Origin: an uncultured Flavobacterium sp.
GTDB lineage: Bacteria; Bacteroidota; Bacteroidia; Flavobacteriales; Flavobacteriaceae
Direction of reading: 5' to 3'
DNA length: 64,000 bases
Assembly: GCA_934636265.1 (NCBI GenBank)
Contig: CAKUAD010000003.1
Coordinates: forward strand, 1-64,000
Below the pieces are notes generated by a model. That model saw only the letters and a list, made by a program, of their open reading frames with translations. It was not told the origin of the DNA and ran no database searches. A program made the position numbers and the translations under genes. Of this stretch, positions 52,439 to 60,768 are shown piece by piece (the first letter of the stretch is position 1; each line of letters opens with the position of its first letter).

Positions 52439-52990
52439 ATGAAAAAGCGTCTCTACCGTTTTGTCTTCTTTGCGCTGATGGGCTGGCGCATCACCGGCAC
52501 CATGGATCCGGCCATCCGCAAAAGCGTCCTTATGGTCATGCCGCACACCAGCTGGCGCGATTTTTTTGTAGGATTGTTTTCGCGCGGGATTATCGGGCTG
52601 CAGATGCACTATGTGGCCAAAAAGGAATTGTTCAGGTTCCCTTTTGGCGACTGGTTCCGATGGATGGGCGGCGTCGCACTCGACAGAACCGGCAACCAGA
52701 ATCGGGTAGAGGCCATTGTTGACATTTTTAATAAGCGCGAGGTCTTTAGGATGGCGATCGCACCGGAAGGAACGCGTAAAAAAGTTGACCGGCTTAAAAC
52801 CGGATTTTACTTCATTGCGCATCAGGCCGGCGTTCCCATCATTCCTGTTGGGTTTGACTACTCGACAAGGACGGTAAAGATAGGCGAGCCCTTTTTTACA
52901 ACGGGAAATGTGGATTGCGATTTGCCGCGACTCCTGACGCACTTTAAGGGCGTAAAAGGAAAATTCCCGGAACAAGGATTCGACGCCTGA
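52439..52990 (+). CDS. Lysophosphatidic acid acyltransferase-like protein
   Basis: This 183-residue PlsC-type acyltransferase carries the HX4D motif in PHTSWRDFF (about residues 36-44), the glycerol-phosphate binding motif APEGTRKK (about residues 106-113) and IIPVGFDYS. The small size and the MPHTSWRD variant match the short 1-acyl-glycerol-3-phosphate acyltransferases of Bacteroidota. It would act at the inner membrane in phospholipid or ornithine-lipid synthesis. The ATG at 52439 is chosen over a TTG at 52430. It starts a run of three plus-strand genes with gaps of 19 and 4 nt. Confidence 0.88.
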   Translation: MKKRLYRFVFFALMGWRITGTMDPAIRKSVLMVMPHTSWRDFFVGLFSRGIIGLQMHYVAKKELFRFPFGDWFRWMGGVALDRTGNQNRVEAIVDIFNKREVFRMAIAPEGTRKKVDRLKTGFYFIAHQAGVPIIPVGFDYSTRTVKIGEPFFTTGNVDCDLPRLLTHFKGVKGKFPEQGFDA

Positions 52991-53009
52991 TTTTTTGTTA
53001 ATTTACACC

Positions 53010-54125
53010 ATGGATTACCCAGATTTTACCCAATTCCGCGAGCCATCACTTTCCGGGCGTTATCTTACGCTCGACCATATCAAGCCCTTGATCTTCAGGC
53101 ATAAGCATCGCGTCGAAGGCTATTCGGTAAAAAAAGAGCCGGTGTACAGCCTGACTTTGGGCAACGGACCGATCAGGATTTTGATGTGGTCGCAGATGCA
53201 CGGCAATGAAAGCACCACGACCAAGGGCGTTTTTGACCTGTTGAATTACTTTACCTCAACGGTCGATCCGCATCTGCTTGAACGCCTCACCATTTGCCTG
53301 ATTCCGATGCTCAATCCCGACGGCAGTGAGGCTTACACCCGTGAAAACGCCAATCTGGTTGATCTTAACCGCGATTTTATCCATCAGACACAGCCTGAAA
53401 CCGGGATTTTTCTGGACATGGTAAACCGCTTTAAGCCGGATTACGCGTTTAACCTGCACGACCAGCGAACGATATACGGGGCAGGCGATTCAGGACAACC
53501 GGCTACGCTTTCGTTTTTGTCGCCGTCCTGTGACGAAACCCGGGCCATAACGCCGGAGCGTTCCAAAGCCATGGAAATCATAGTGGGTATCAACCGCGTG
53601 CTGCAAAAGTTGATTCCGGGGCAAATTGGCCGTTATGATGACGGTTTTAACGCCAATTGCGTCGGCGATACGCTGCAGATGAAAGGAATTCCCACCATTC
53701 TCTTTGAGGCCGGGCATTACCCGGGCGATTATCAGCGGGAACAGACGCGTTACCTGGTAGCATTATCTATCTACGCCGCACTGAAACACATCAGCGACAA
53801 CGTTATAGTTAGCACCGGAATTGATGAATATTTGCATATTCCTCAAAATAAAGTCAATTTTAACGATTTTGTCTATAAAAATGTAAAAATAAATTATGAT
53901 GGTAACCAAATTATTACGAATTTAGCGGCTCAGTATCAAGAGGTCAAGGAAGGTCAAATAATCCAGTTTAAGGCGCATCTGGCGCAAATCGGGACGGCTG
54001 CCTTTGGTCACTTTGAATACGATGCCTGGGGAGCCTTGTTTCAGGGAATTCCCGAAGTTGGTCAGCCGGCAGATTTTGTACTTGGTGACCAACCGTTTGT
54101 CAATGGAGTGCCACTAAAACAATAA
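53010..54125 (+). CDS. M14 family zinc carboxypeptidase
   Basis: The 371-residue metallopeptidase has zinc ligands His 64 and Glu 67 in QMHGNEST and the third His in FNLHDQRT; the catalytic Glu lies in ILFEAGHYPGDY. No signal peptide is evident, so it is probably cytoplasmic. A C-terminal beta-rich domain (about residues 275-371, QIITNLAAQYQEVKEGQIIQ) follows. The substrate is unknown: this family includes peptidoglycan peptide and glutamate-releasing enzymes. The start is the ATG at 53010, with 19 nt to the acyltransferase and 4 nt to the Lrp gene downstream. A change to A+T-rich codons around 53810-53930 is visible. Confidence 0.9.
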   Translation: MDYPDFTQFREPSLSGRYLTLDHIKPLIFRHKHRVEGYSVKKEPVYSLTLGNGPIRILMWSQMHGNESTTTKGVFDLLNYFTSTVDPHLLERLTICLIPMLNPDGSEAYTRENANLVDLNRDFIHQTQPETGIFLDMVNRFKPDYAFNLHDQRTIYGAGDSGQPATLSFLSPSCDETRAITPERSKAMEIIVGINRVLQKLIPGQIGRYDDGFNANCVGDTLQMKGIPTILFEAGHYPGDYQREQTRYLVALSIYAALKHISDNVIVSTGIDEYLHIPQNKVNFNDFVYKNVKINYDGNQIITNLAAQYQEVKEGQIIQFKAHLAQIGTAAFGHFEYDAWGALFQGIPEVGQPADFVLGDQPFVNGVPLKQ

Positions 54126-54129
54126 TTAT

Positions 54130-54609
54130 ATGAGTAAGTTTCGCTTAGACGAGGTTGATCACCAGATCCTCGATATGTTGATTGATAACACCCGAATTCC
54201 GTTTACCGATATCGCCAAGAAACTGCTGATTTCAGCCGGTACGGTACACGTAAGGGTCAAGAAGATGGAAGATGCCGGAATCATTACCGGATCGTCGTTG
54301 ACACTTGATTATGAAAAGCTGGGGTATTCGTTTATTGCTTACGTTGGCGTCTTTCTTAACAACACTTCGCAAACCAAGTTCGTACTGGAGCGCATCAACG
54401 AGATTCCCTATGTCACCGTGGCTCACGTCACCACCGGGAAATTCAACATCTTTTGTAAAATACGCGCCAAGGATACCAAACACGCCAAAGACGTCATTTT
54501 CATGATCGATGACATCGAAGGCGTTTACCGCACCGAAACCATGATTTCGCTGGAGGAGAGCATCAACGACAAAAAGCGCTTGATGCATACCATTTTTAAG
54601 AATATGTAA
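54130..54609 (+). CDS. Lrp/AsnC family transcriptional regulator
   Basis: The 159-residue regulator has an N-terminal winged helix (LDEVDHQILDMLIDNTRIPF, then ISAGTVHVRVKKMEDAGIIT) and a C-terminal RAM/AsnC ligand-binding domain (VTVAHVTTGKFNIFCKIRAK). It begins 4 nt after the M14 peptidase gene and is cut off by a strong terminator. Members usually sense amino acids or related metabolites; the ligand and regulon are unknown. An adjacent peptidase is a natural but unproven target. Confidence 0.94.
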   Translation: MSKFRLDEVDHQILDMLIDNTRIPFTDIAKKLLISAGTVHVRVKKMEDAGIITGSSLTLDYEKLGYSFIAYVGVFLNNTSQTKFVLERINEIPYVTVAHVTTGKFNIFCKIRAKDTKHAKDVIFMIDDIEGVYRTETMISLEESINDKKRLMHTIFKNM

Positions 54610-54614
54610 GACTT

Positions 54615-54637
54615 GCCCCAGAGACGGGGCTTTTTTT
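54615..54637 (+). terminator. Intrinsic terminator after the Lrp-family gene
   Basis: GCCCC (54615-54619), loop AGAGAC, GGGGC (54626-54630), then seven T. It ends only 4 nt before the next ATG (DinB), so that gene starts right at the terminator. Confidence 0.85.
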
Positions 54638-54641
54638 GGCG

Positions 54642-55154
54642 ATGAAAAAAAGTGATCTCATTCTGGCCTCGCCCGAGCGTTTTTTGCCCTATCTGAATCA
54701 GGTGGGCGATGTTGATTTGCAGGAAGAACTTGAAATTTCCCTGCATGATTTTATCCGATTCGTACAAAACGTACCCCTGGGCAAACACGATTACGCCTAT
54801 GCGCCCGGAAAGTGGACGCTTAAAGACATCATCCAACACCTGATTGATTGCGAGCGTATTTTTGCTTACCGCGCATTGCGTTTTGGCCGGGGAGATAGAA
54901 CGCCGCTTCCGGGGTTTGAGGAAGACGATTACGCCGTGGCAGCAGGCGGATCAAAAAGGCATCTCAAGGAATTGCTTACTGAACTCTCAACGGTTCGGCA
55001 TTCCACCCTGGCCTTGTACAAGAGTTTTTTAGCCGACGATCTTAGAAAAACCGGAATCGCATCAGGAGCCGAAGTGTCAGTTGGCGCCTTGGGCTTTATC
55101 ATTATTGGCCATATGCGCCACCACCAACACGTGTTTGCCGAGCGGTATCTATAA
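54642..55154 (+). CDS. DinB family protein
   Basis: The 170-residue protein is a four-helix-bundle DinB/YfiT member. The metal-binding His residues occur in IIQHLIDCERIFAYR (about residue 65) and in IIGHMRHHQHVFAERYL at the C-terminus; the latter HxxxH triad is typical. Members are thiol-dependent or metal-dependent enzymes of variable function, so no reaction is assigned. The ATG at 54642 lies 4 nt after the T-run of the preceding terminator. A bidirectional terminator follows. Confidence 0.88.
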   Translation: MKKSDLILASPERFLPYLNQVGDVDLQEELEISLHDFIRFVQNVPLGKHDYAYAPGKWTLKDIIQHLIDCERIFAYRALRFGRGDRTPLPGFEEDDYAVAAGGSKRHLKELLTELSTVRHSTLALYKSFLADDLRKTGIASGAEVSVGALGFIIIGHMRHHQHVFAERYL

Positions 55155-55156
55155 AA

Positions 55157-55176
55157 AAAGAGGGGAAACCCTCTTT
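55157..55176. terminator. Bidirectional intrinsic terminator
   Basis: AAAGAGGG (55157-55164), loop GAAA, CCCTCTTT (55169-55176), an 8-bp stem with a stable GAAA tetraloop, between convergent genes. Confidence 0.85.
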
Positions 55177-55180
55177 AATT

Positions 55181-55597
55181 TTATTCATCTTCATCGTCGT
55201 CGTCCTCCGGGTCGTCTGATTCGTCGTAGTCGTCATCGTCGTCATCTTCATCCTCGTCCGAGCCACCGGGATCCTTGGTAACGTCAACTTCTTCTTCGTC
55301 GGCGTCGGGATCGATTGCATCTTCATCATCAATGTCCTTGATGGCGTCGATAGGTTCAACGATTGCTTCCAGATCGTCATCTTCTTCAAACTTCTCCAAA
55401 CGGCTGGCCAGCTTGGTACTCACTTTTACCAGGTAAATAGTGTCGGCCGTGCGCACCTCGACCGCTTCGATCAGTTCATTTTGGGCATTGCGGAAGCGGA
55501 TGATATTGGAATCATCATATCCATCAGGAAATTTCTCAACCAAAAGGTTAAGAATTTCATTAGTCAGTTTAGAGTAGTCAACAATTATGCGTTTCAT
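55181..55597 (-). CDS. Conserved protein with long acidic tail
   Basis: This 138-residue protein starts MKRIIVDYSKLTNEILNLLV at 55597. Residues 1-75 form a compact alpha/beta domain (DGYDDSNIIRFRNAQNELIE and TIYLVKVSTKLASRLEKFE). The last 60 residues are almost all Asp and Glu with few others (EDEDDDDDDYDESDDPEDDD). I recognise no function. It follows the deoxyhypusine-synthase-like gene by 1 nt, so the pair is translationally coupled and probably belongs to the arginine decarboxylase operon. The tail may bind basic proteins, metal or polyamines; that is speculation. Confidence 0.8.
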   Translation of the reverse strand: MKRIIVDYSKLTNEILNLLVEKFPDGYDDSNIIRFRNAQNELIEAVEVRTADTIYLVKVSTKLASRLEKFEEDDDLEAIVEPIDAIKDIDDEDAIDPDADEEEVDVTKDPGGSDEDEDDDDDDYDESDDPEDDDDEDE

Positions 55598-55598
55598 G

Positions 55599-56567
55599 CT
55601 ACAAGTCAAGTAGGTAAGCAAATATAAGAGGTGCTACGATTGTAGCATCAGATTCGATAACAAATTTTGGGGTTTTGATGTCCAGCTTGCCCCAGGTGAT
55701 TTTCTCGTTGGGAACCGCGCCTGAATAGGAGCCGTAGCTGGTGGTTGAATCAGATATCTGGCAAAAGTAACTCCAAAACGGAACGTCGTGCATCTCCAAA
55801 TCCTGATACAACATAGGAACAACGCAAATAGGGAAATCGCCTGCAATACCGCCGCCAATCTGGAAAAATCCTATGCCGTTGCCTGAATTTTTAGTGTAAT
55901 AATCAGCCAGGTAGGCCATGTATTCGATACCTGATTTCATGGTCGAGGCCTTGATTTCGCCCTTGATTACATAAGAGGCAAAAATGTTGCCCATGGTGCT
56001 GTCTTCCCATCCCGGAACAACTATAGGCAGGTTTTTCTCGGCCGCGGCGTACATCCATGAATCCTTCAGGTCAATCTCGTAATATTGCTCCAAAACGCCC
56101 GACAGCAACATTTTGTACATAAATTCATGCGGGAAATAGCGCTCTCCCTTATCGTCGGCGTCTTTCCAAATTTTATAGATGTGCTTTTGCAAGCGACGGA
56201 AAGCTTCGTGTTCCGGAATGCAGGTGTCGGTTACGCGGTTCAGTCCTCGCTCCAGCAAATCCCATTCATCCTGAGGCGTCAGATCGCGGTAATGCGGAAC
56301 GCGCTCGTAATGGCTGTGAGCCACCAGGTTCATGATGTCCTCCTCAAGGTTTGCACCCGTACAGGAAATGATCTGAACCTTGTCGCGACGGATCATCTCG
56401 GCAAAGATTTTCCCGATTTCGGCTGTACTCATCGCGCCGGCCAGCGTGACCATCATCTGGGCTCCATTGTTCAGCTGATCCTCATACGCCTTTGCCGCGT
56501 CAACCAGCGTGGCCGAGTTAAAGTGGAGGTAGTGTTTTTCAATAAATTGACTTATTGGTCCTTTCAT
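55599..56567 (-). CDS. Deoxyhypusine synthase family protein (homospermidine-synthase-like)
   Basis: The 322-residue protein starts MKGPISQFIEKHYLHFNSAT at 56567. It shows the NAD-binding and core features of the deoxyhypusine synthase family: MMVTLAGAMSTAEIGKIFAE, IISCTGANLEEDIMNLVAH, GSFSVF-like positions replaced by VPGWEDSTMGNIFASYVI, and GGGIAGDFPICVVP. Bacteria lack hypusine-containing eIF5A, so bacterial members are thought to make homospermidine or related polyamines. The gene lies between arginine decarboxylase and the acidic-tail protein, consistent with polyamine synthesis. Confidence 0.88.
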   Translation of the reverse strand: MKGPISQFIEKHYLHFNSATLVDAAKAYEDQLNNGAQMMVTLAGAMSTAEIGKIFAEMIRRDKVQIISCTGANLEEDIMNLVAHSHYERVPHYRDLTPQDEWDLLERGLNRVTDTCIPEHEAFRRLQKHIYKIWKDADDKGERYFPHEFMYKMLLSGVLEQYYEIDLKDSWMYAAAEKNLPIVVPGWEDSTMGNIFASYVIKGEIKASTMKSGIEYMAYLADYYTKNSGNGIGFFQIGGGIAGDFPICVVPMLYQDLEMHDVPFWSYFCQISDSTTSYGSYSGAVPNEKITWGKLDIKTPKFVIESDATIVAPLIFAYLLDL

Positions 56568-56624
56568 TATCTGAATTTTAAGCAATCGATACTACGCAAA
56601 ATAGTAATTTTTTGCCGGTTTTTA

Positions 56625-58025
56625 TTATGATTTATTGTACCCGAGAATTTTCATGACATCCTCGGCTGTTTGCGCTTCTGAAAATACTTCGGTCCCCAGA
56701 ATGCCATTCTCGTCGCGGTCAATGAGAATGTGGCGCGGCTGCGGAATCAGGCAGTGGTGTAATCCGCCAAATCCGCCAATGGTCTCTTGATAGGCACCAG
56801 TGTTGAAAAACCCGATGTAGAGCGGCTTTTCCTTGTTGTATTTGGGCAGATAGATGGCGTTCATGTTCTGCTCTGAATTGTAATAATCATCACTGTCGCA
56901 GGTAAGCCCGCCCAAAAGCACGCGCTCGTAATTATCATACCACCTGTTGACGGCAAGCATCACAAAACGCTTGTTGATCGCCCACGTATCAGGCAGCGTT
57001 GTGATGAACGACGAATCGATCATATTCCACTTTTCGCGGTCGTTTTGCTGCTTTTGATACAAAACCTGGTAAATCGCTCCGCCGCTTTCGCCCACGGTAA
57101 ACGATCCGAATTCAGTAAAAATGTGCGGAACCTCGACTTCGGCTTCGTCACAGGCAATCTTGATTTGGTTTAGAATTTCATCAATCATGTACTGGTAATC
57201 GTATTCAAACGCCAGCGAATTCTTGATCGGGAAACCACCGCCAATGTTCAGGCTGTCCAGTGACGGACACTCTTTTTTAAGAGAGATGTAAACCTTGATA
57301 CACTTAACGAGTTCGTTCCAGTAATAGGACGTATCGTTGATTCCGGTATTGATGAAAAAGTGGAGCATTTTGAGTTCCAGCTTGTCATTTTCCTGAATCT
57401 GTTTTTTGTAAAAGTTGACAATGTTCTTGTATCCGATACCCAGTCGCGAGGTATAAAACTCAAACTTTGGTTCTTCCTCGGCCGCAATCCGGATACCTAT
57501 TTTAAACTTGCCTTTTATTTCGGCCTGCAACAAATCGAGCTCTTCGTAATTGTCAATGATCGGGATGCAGTTTTTTTGTCCGTTGTTGATCAGGCGCGCA
57601 ATGTTGGTTACGTATTCATCGCGCTTGAAACCGTTGCAAATCACATACGTGCTCTTGTTGATCTTGCCTTTGGCGAGCAGGTTCTCGACAATCGGCACGT
57701 CAAATGCCGACGAAGTCTCAATATGAATGTTGTTTTTGAAGGCTTCGTCCATTACATACTGAAAATGAGAGCTTTTTGTGCAATAGCAATAAAAGTACTT
57801 TCCGTCGTAATTGTTCTTTTCGATCGCGTTCCTGAACCAGGTTTTGGCGCGCTTGATGTTGTTGGAAATCTGCGGCAGGTAAGTAAACTTAAGTGGCGTT
57901 CCGTACTGTTCCACGAGCTTCATCAAGTCGATGTTGTGAAACAGCAGGTTATCCTTGTTAAGGGTAAATTCTTCCTGCGGGAAGTAGTATGTTTGGTTAA
58001 TCAGGTCTATGTATTTGGTGTTCAT
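56625..58025 (-). CDS. speA: Arginine decarboxylase-type fold III PLP enzyme
   Basis: The 466-residue PLP enzyme of the alanine racemase/ornithine decarboxylase fold carries the PLP Lys in CYCTKSSHF (Lys 84), the substrate and PLP phosphate segment LNIGGGFPIKNSLAF, and the dimer-interface sequence GLTCDSDDYYNS near the C-terminus. It is much shorter than E. coli SpeA but matches the flavobacterial arginine decarboxylase group. It would make agmatine from arginine. The DHS-like gene lies 57 nt downstream; no agmatinase gene is nearby. A lysine/ornithine specificity cannot be excluded by eye. Confidence 0.85.
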   Translation of the reverse strand: MNTKYIDLINQTYYFPQEEFTLNKDNLLFHNIDLMKLVEQYGTPLKFTYLPQISNNIKRAKTWFRNAIEKNNYDGKYFYCYCTKSSHFQYVMDEAFKNNIHIETSSAFDVPIVENLLAKGKINKSTYVICNGFKRDEYVTNIARLINNGQKNCIPIIDNYEELDLLQAEIKGKFKIGIRIAAEEEPKFEFYTSRLGIGYKNIVNFYKKQIQENDKLELKMLHFFINTGINDTSYYWNELVKCIKVYISLKKECPSLDSLNIGGGFPIKNSLAFEYDYQYMIDEILNQIKIACDEAEVEVPHIFTEFGSFTVGESGGAIYQVLYQKQQNDREKWNMIDSSFITTLPDTWAINKRFVMLAVNRWYDNYERVLLGGLTCDSDDYYNSEQNMNAIYLPKYNKEKPLYIGFFNTGAYQETIGGFGGLHHCLIPQPRHILIDRDENGILGTEVFSEAQTAEDVMKILGYNKS

Positions 58026-58078
58026 TTTATTTTGCAGTTGATTAGCGTAAATAATCTACGATCGGTTCCCGCAAAATA

Positions 58079-58240
58079 TCAAACCCTGATGTTGGCGTAT
58101 TTAATCTGAAGTTCTTCGTTATCCTGTAACACGCTGCTAAACAATCCTACCGATACACAGGCCATCCAGGTGGTGATTTCACCTGTAATTTTTTGCCGGC
58201 TGCGCACCGGGATATGTGATGGGATTCGGTTTGTTTTCAC
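58079..58240 (-). CDS. Small conserved-looking ORF ahead of arginine decarboxylase
   Basis: This 53-codon ORF begins with GTG at 58240 and encodes KTNRIPSHIPVRSRQKITGE, then ITTWMACVSVGLFSSVLQDN, ending YANIRV. The N-terminus is basic and the middle is a short hydrophobic stretch. Codon choice and amino acid make-up look protein-like. A full promoter (58245-58272) ends 4 nt before the GTG, so the mRNA would be leaderless. It lies 53 nt upstream of the arginine decarboxylase gene on the same strand and could be either a small protein or a leader peptide. No Arg-rich attenuation pattern is obvious. Confidence 0.55.
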   Translation of the reverse strand: MKTNRIPSHIPVRSRQKITGEITTWMACVSVGLFSSVLQDNEELQIKYANIRV

Positions 58241-58244
58241 ATCG

Positions 58245-58272
58245 CAAATGTAAAAAATAATATATCGGACAA
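58245..58272 (-). promoter_or_regulatory. Promoter of the small ORF and polyamine operon
   Basis: On the minus strand: TTG (58272-58270), 17 nt, TACATTTG (58252-58245). The -7 box is a perfect match. Confidence 0.65.
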
Positions 58273-58296
58273 GGATTTTTTTACATTAAAATAACG

Positions 58297-59364
58297 CTAC
58301 GAATTGTAATCGGCAAAAGCGCTATAAATTAAGGAATTCGGGATGTTTTGATCAATCGAAATCTTCCCGATCCCGTCTAAAAGCGCAAATAACACCTTGC
58401 CGTATTCGTTTTTCTTGTCGTGCACCAGCAGTCCGAGTATATTTTCTATGTCCATCGCCGTAAAGACAACCGACGCAAAGCTACGCCGGATAACCTGCCG
58501 TATCCAAAGGTATTCTTCCGGTTCCAGAAGCTGGTTTTGCCAGGACAGATAAGATTCGAGTATCATGCCGGCCGCAACAGCTTCTCCGTGTAAAAGCGCT
58601 ATCTTGTCAGGGTGATACAAAAAATGACTTTCAATGGCGTGTCCCAGCGTATGGCCAAAGTTCAGCGCCTTGCGGATGCCATTCTCGGTTGGATCCCGCA
58701 TCACTATTTCATTCTTTATCCGCACCGAATCAAACAAAAAAGGTGCAACCGTATCGGCACTGATGGTCTCCAGAACCGCCAGTGACCGCCAGTATGCTTG
58801 GTCGGCAATCAGCCCGTGCTTGAGCATTTCGGCATATCCCGAGATGAGTTCGGTTTGCGGCAGCGTATGTAAAAATTCCGGATCGATAAGCACCATTTTG
58901 GGCGATGTGATCGTGCCAACCTGATTCTTGAGATGACCAAGATCGACACCGTTTTTGCCGCCCACCGATGCATCCACCATGCCCAGAAGCGAGGTCGGGA
59001 CGTTGATGAAATTGATCCCGCGCTTGTAGGTTGATGCGATAAAGCCACCCAAATCAGTGATGACGCCACCCCCCAGATTGATCACCAGACTTTTTCGGTC
59101 GGCGCCCAAATCAGTGAGAATCGTCCAGACTTCAGCACAAGTCGCAAGGGTTTTCATGGATTCGCCGGGTTCGATTTCGATGATTTCGATGGCGCATTGC
59201 GTTTCGACACGGCTCAGGAACCGCTGGACGCAAAATTCATGGGTATTCTCATCTACCAATAAAAAAATCCCGGAATAAGGCGTTTGCAGCAGATGCTGAT
59301 TTAAAGCTTCGTAAGCCGGCTGGCCAAAATAAATGGAATGTCCTGATGACAGCAGCGTTTGCAT
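58297..59364 (-). CDS. aroB: 3-dehydroquinate synthase
   Basis: The 355-residue NAD- and zinc-dependent enzyme converts DAHP to 3-dehydroquinate in the shikimate pathway. Motifs: VINLGGGVITDLGGFIASTY (about residues 93-112), PTSLLGMVDASVGGKNGVDL, LKNQVGTITSPKMV, the zinc ligand segment NFGHTLGHAIES and LLHGEAVAAGMILES. Length is normal. A -7 box TATCTTTG (59386-59379) lies 14 nt upstream. It is divergent from proline dehydrogenase and separated from the polyamine operon's promoter by about 25 nt. Confidence 0.96.
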   Translation of the reverse strand: MQTLLSSGHSIYFGQPAYEALNQHLLQTPYSGIFLLVDENTHEFCVQRFLSRVETQCAIEIIEIEPGESMKTLATCAEVWTILTDLGADRKSLVINLGGGVITDLGGFIASTYKRGINFINVPTSLLGMVDASVGGKNGVDLGHLKNQVGTITSPKMVLIDPEFLHTLPQTELISGYAEMLKHGLIADQAYWRSLAVLETISADTVAPFLFDSVRIKNEIVMRDPTENGIRKALNFGHTLGHAIESHFLYHPDKIALLHGEAVAAGMILESYLSWQNQLLEPEEYLWIRQVIRRSFASVVFTAMDIENILGLLVHDKKNEYGKVLFALLDGIGKISIDQNIPNSLIYSAFADYNS

Positions 59365-59535
59365 GGGCAGAGTTTGGGCAAAGATACAATCTCAAACCTA
59401 ATCTGGCACTGCCACCGCGGGATTTCATGGGCATCTTTGACAGCTATGAAAGAATATCCATATCGTTTAAATTTAGTGTTTGGACCGTCATTTTAGCCGG
59501 TGCTTGTCGTATCTTTGTGACACTTCTTGATCATT

Positions 59536-60711
59536 ATGGAGAAAATCTTCAACAATACGCAAGTGGCGTTTTCAACCATGAGCGACAAAGCCCTCGATCG
59601 GGCGTACTTTCTTTTTAAGACCATTCAAAGCCCGGCCATGGTAAAAGCGGGCACTGCACTTACACAGTTGGCGCTCAATTTGAGGCTTCCCGTTGAAGGC
59701 CTTATCCGCAAAACCGTGTTTGATCATTTTGTGGGCGGCGTAACCAAGCAGGATTGCATTCCAGTCATCAACCGGATGTACACCAAGGGCGTGTCGTCGG
59801 TTTTGGATTATTCGGTTGAGGGAAAGGAAGACGAATCCAGTTTTGACGATGCATTGCGCGTGATTCTGGAAGTCGTGGAATTTGCCAAGGATAATCCCGC
59901 CATTCCGTTTGCTGTTTTCAAACCAACGGGATTTGGGCGGATCGACCTTTTTGAAAAAGTTGGTCTTAAACAACCGTTGACACAGGATGAATCCATGGAG
60001 TGGGGCAGAGTAGTGGGCCGATTTGACCAAGTCTGCAAAAAAGCACACGGTTACGGCCTGGCGGTTTTGATCGATGCCGAAGATTCCTGGATGCAGGACG
60101 CCGCGGACGATCTTTGCACTGAGATGATGAAAAAGTACAACCGCGAAAAAGCCATTATTTTCAACACGTTGCAGCTTTATCGCCACGACCGGATGGAATA
60201 CCTGCGAGGTCTGTACGCACAATCCCGCGAACACGGCTTTCACATCGGCATGAAACTGGTCCGCGGTGCCTATATGGAGAAAGAAGCCAAGCGCGCGCAG
60301 GAAAAAGGATACCCAAATCCTATCTGCCCAAGCAAGGAAGCCACCGACGCCAACTATGACGCAGGTGTGTCTTTTATGATGGATCACCTGGAAACCATGG
60401 CGATTTTTGCCGGCACCCACAACGAAGAGAGCAATTACAAGCTCATGGAACTCATGCGTCAAAAAGGCCTGGCCAACAATGATCCAAGAATTTGGTTCGG
60501 CCAACTCTACGGCATGAGCGACAACATCAGTTACAACCTGGCAAGCAAAGGGTACAATGTAGCCAAATACCTGCCTTTTGGTCCGGTACGCGACGTGATG
60601 CCGTACCTTTTTAGGCGAGCTCAGGAAAACACTTCGGTAGAAGGTCAAACTGGACGCGAACTCGTGCTGATTACCGCCGAACGCCAACGTCGCAAACAAG
60701 CCCGTCACTGA
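59536..60711 (+). CDS. Proline dehydrogenase
   Basis: The 391-residue FAD enzyme (PutA N-terminal-like, single-function) oxidises proline to pyrroline-5-carboxylate. The TIM barrel shows VLDYSVEGKE, PFAVFKPTGFGR, LAVLIDAEDSWMQDA, FNTLQLYRHDR, MKLVRGAYMEKEAKRA and FGQLYGMSDNISYNLA, ending with YLPFGPVRDVMPYLFRRAQE, the proline-binding RR pair. No pyrroline-5-carboxylate dehydrogenase gene is adjacent. The ATG at 59536 is preferred over the TTG at 59527. A -7 box TATCTTTG (59510-59517) lies 18 nt upstream. Confidence 0.94.
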   Translation: MEKIFNNTQVAFSTMSDKALDRAYFLFKTIQSPAMVKAGTALTQLALNLRLPVEGLIRKTVFDHFVGGVTKQDCIPVINRMYTKGVSSVLDYSVEGKEDESSFDDALRVILEVVEFAKDNPAIPFAVFKPTGFGRIDLFEKVGLKQPLTQDESMEWGRVVGRFDQVCKKAHGYGLAVLIDAEDSWMQDAADDLCTEMMKKYNREKAIIFNTLQLYRHDRMEYLRGLYAQSREHGFHIGMKLVRGAYMEKEAKRAQEKGYPNPICPSKEATDANYDAGVSFMMDHLETMAIFAGTHNEESNYKLMELMRQKGLANNDPRIWFGQLYGMSDNISYNLASKGYNVAKYLPFGPVRDVMPYLFRRAQENTSVEGQTGRELVLITAERQRRKQARH

Positions 60712-60768
60712 TTCTCCGGCCTGGGGAAAAAAGTCGCGAAAAATACCACCAAGAATTTACTTTTACGC

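Noticed and set aside
59572..60708. 378-codon open frame on the minus strand
   Set aside because: It is the exact shadow of the proline dehydrogenase gene, with Cys/His/Phe-rich composition and no recognisable domain.
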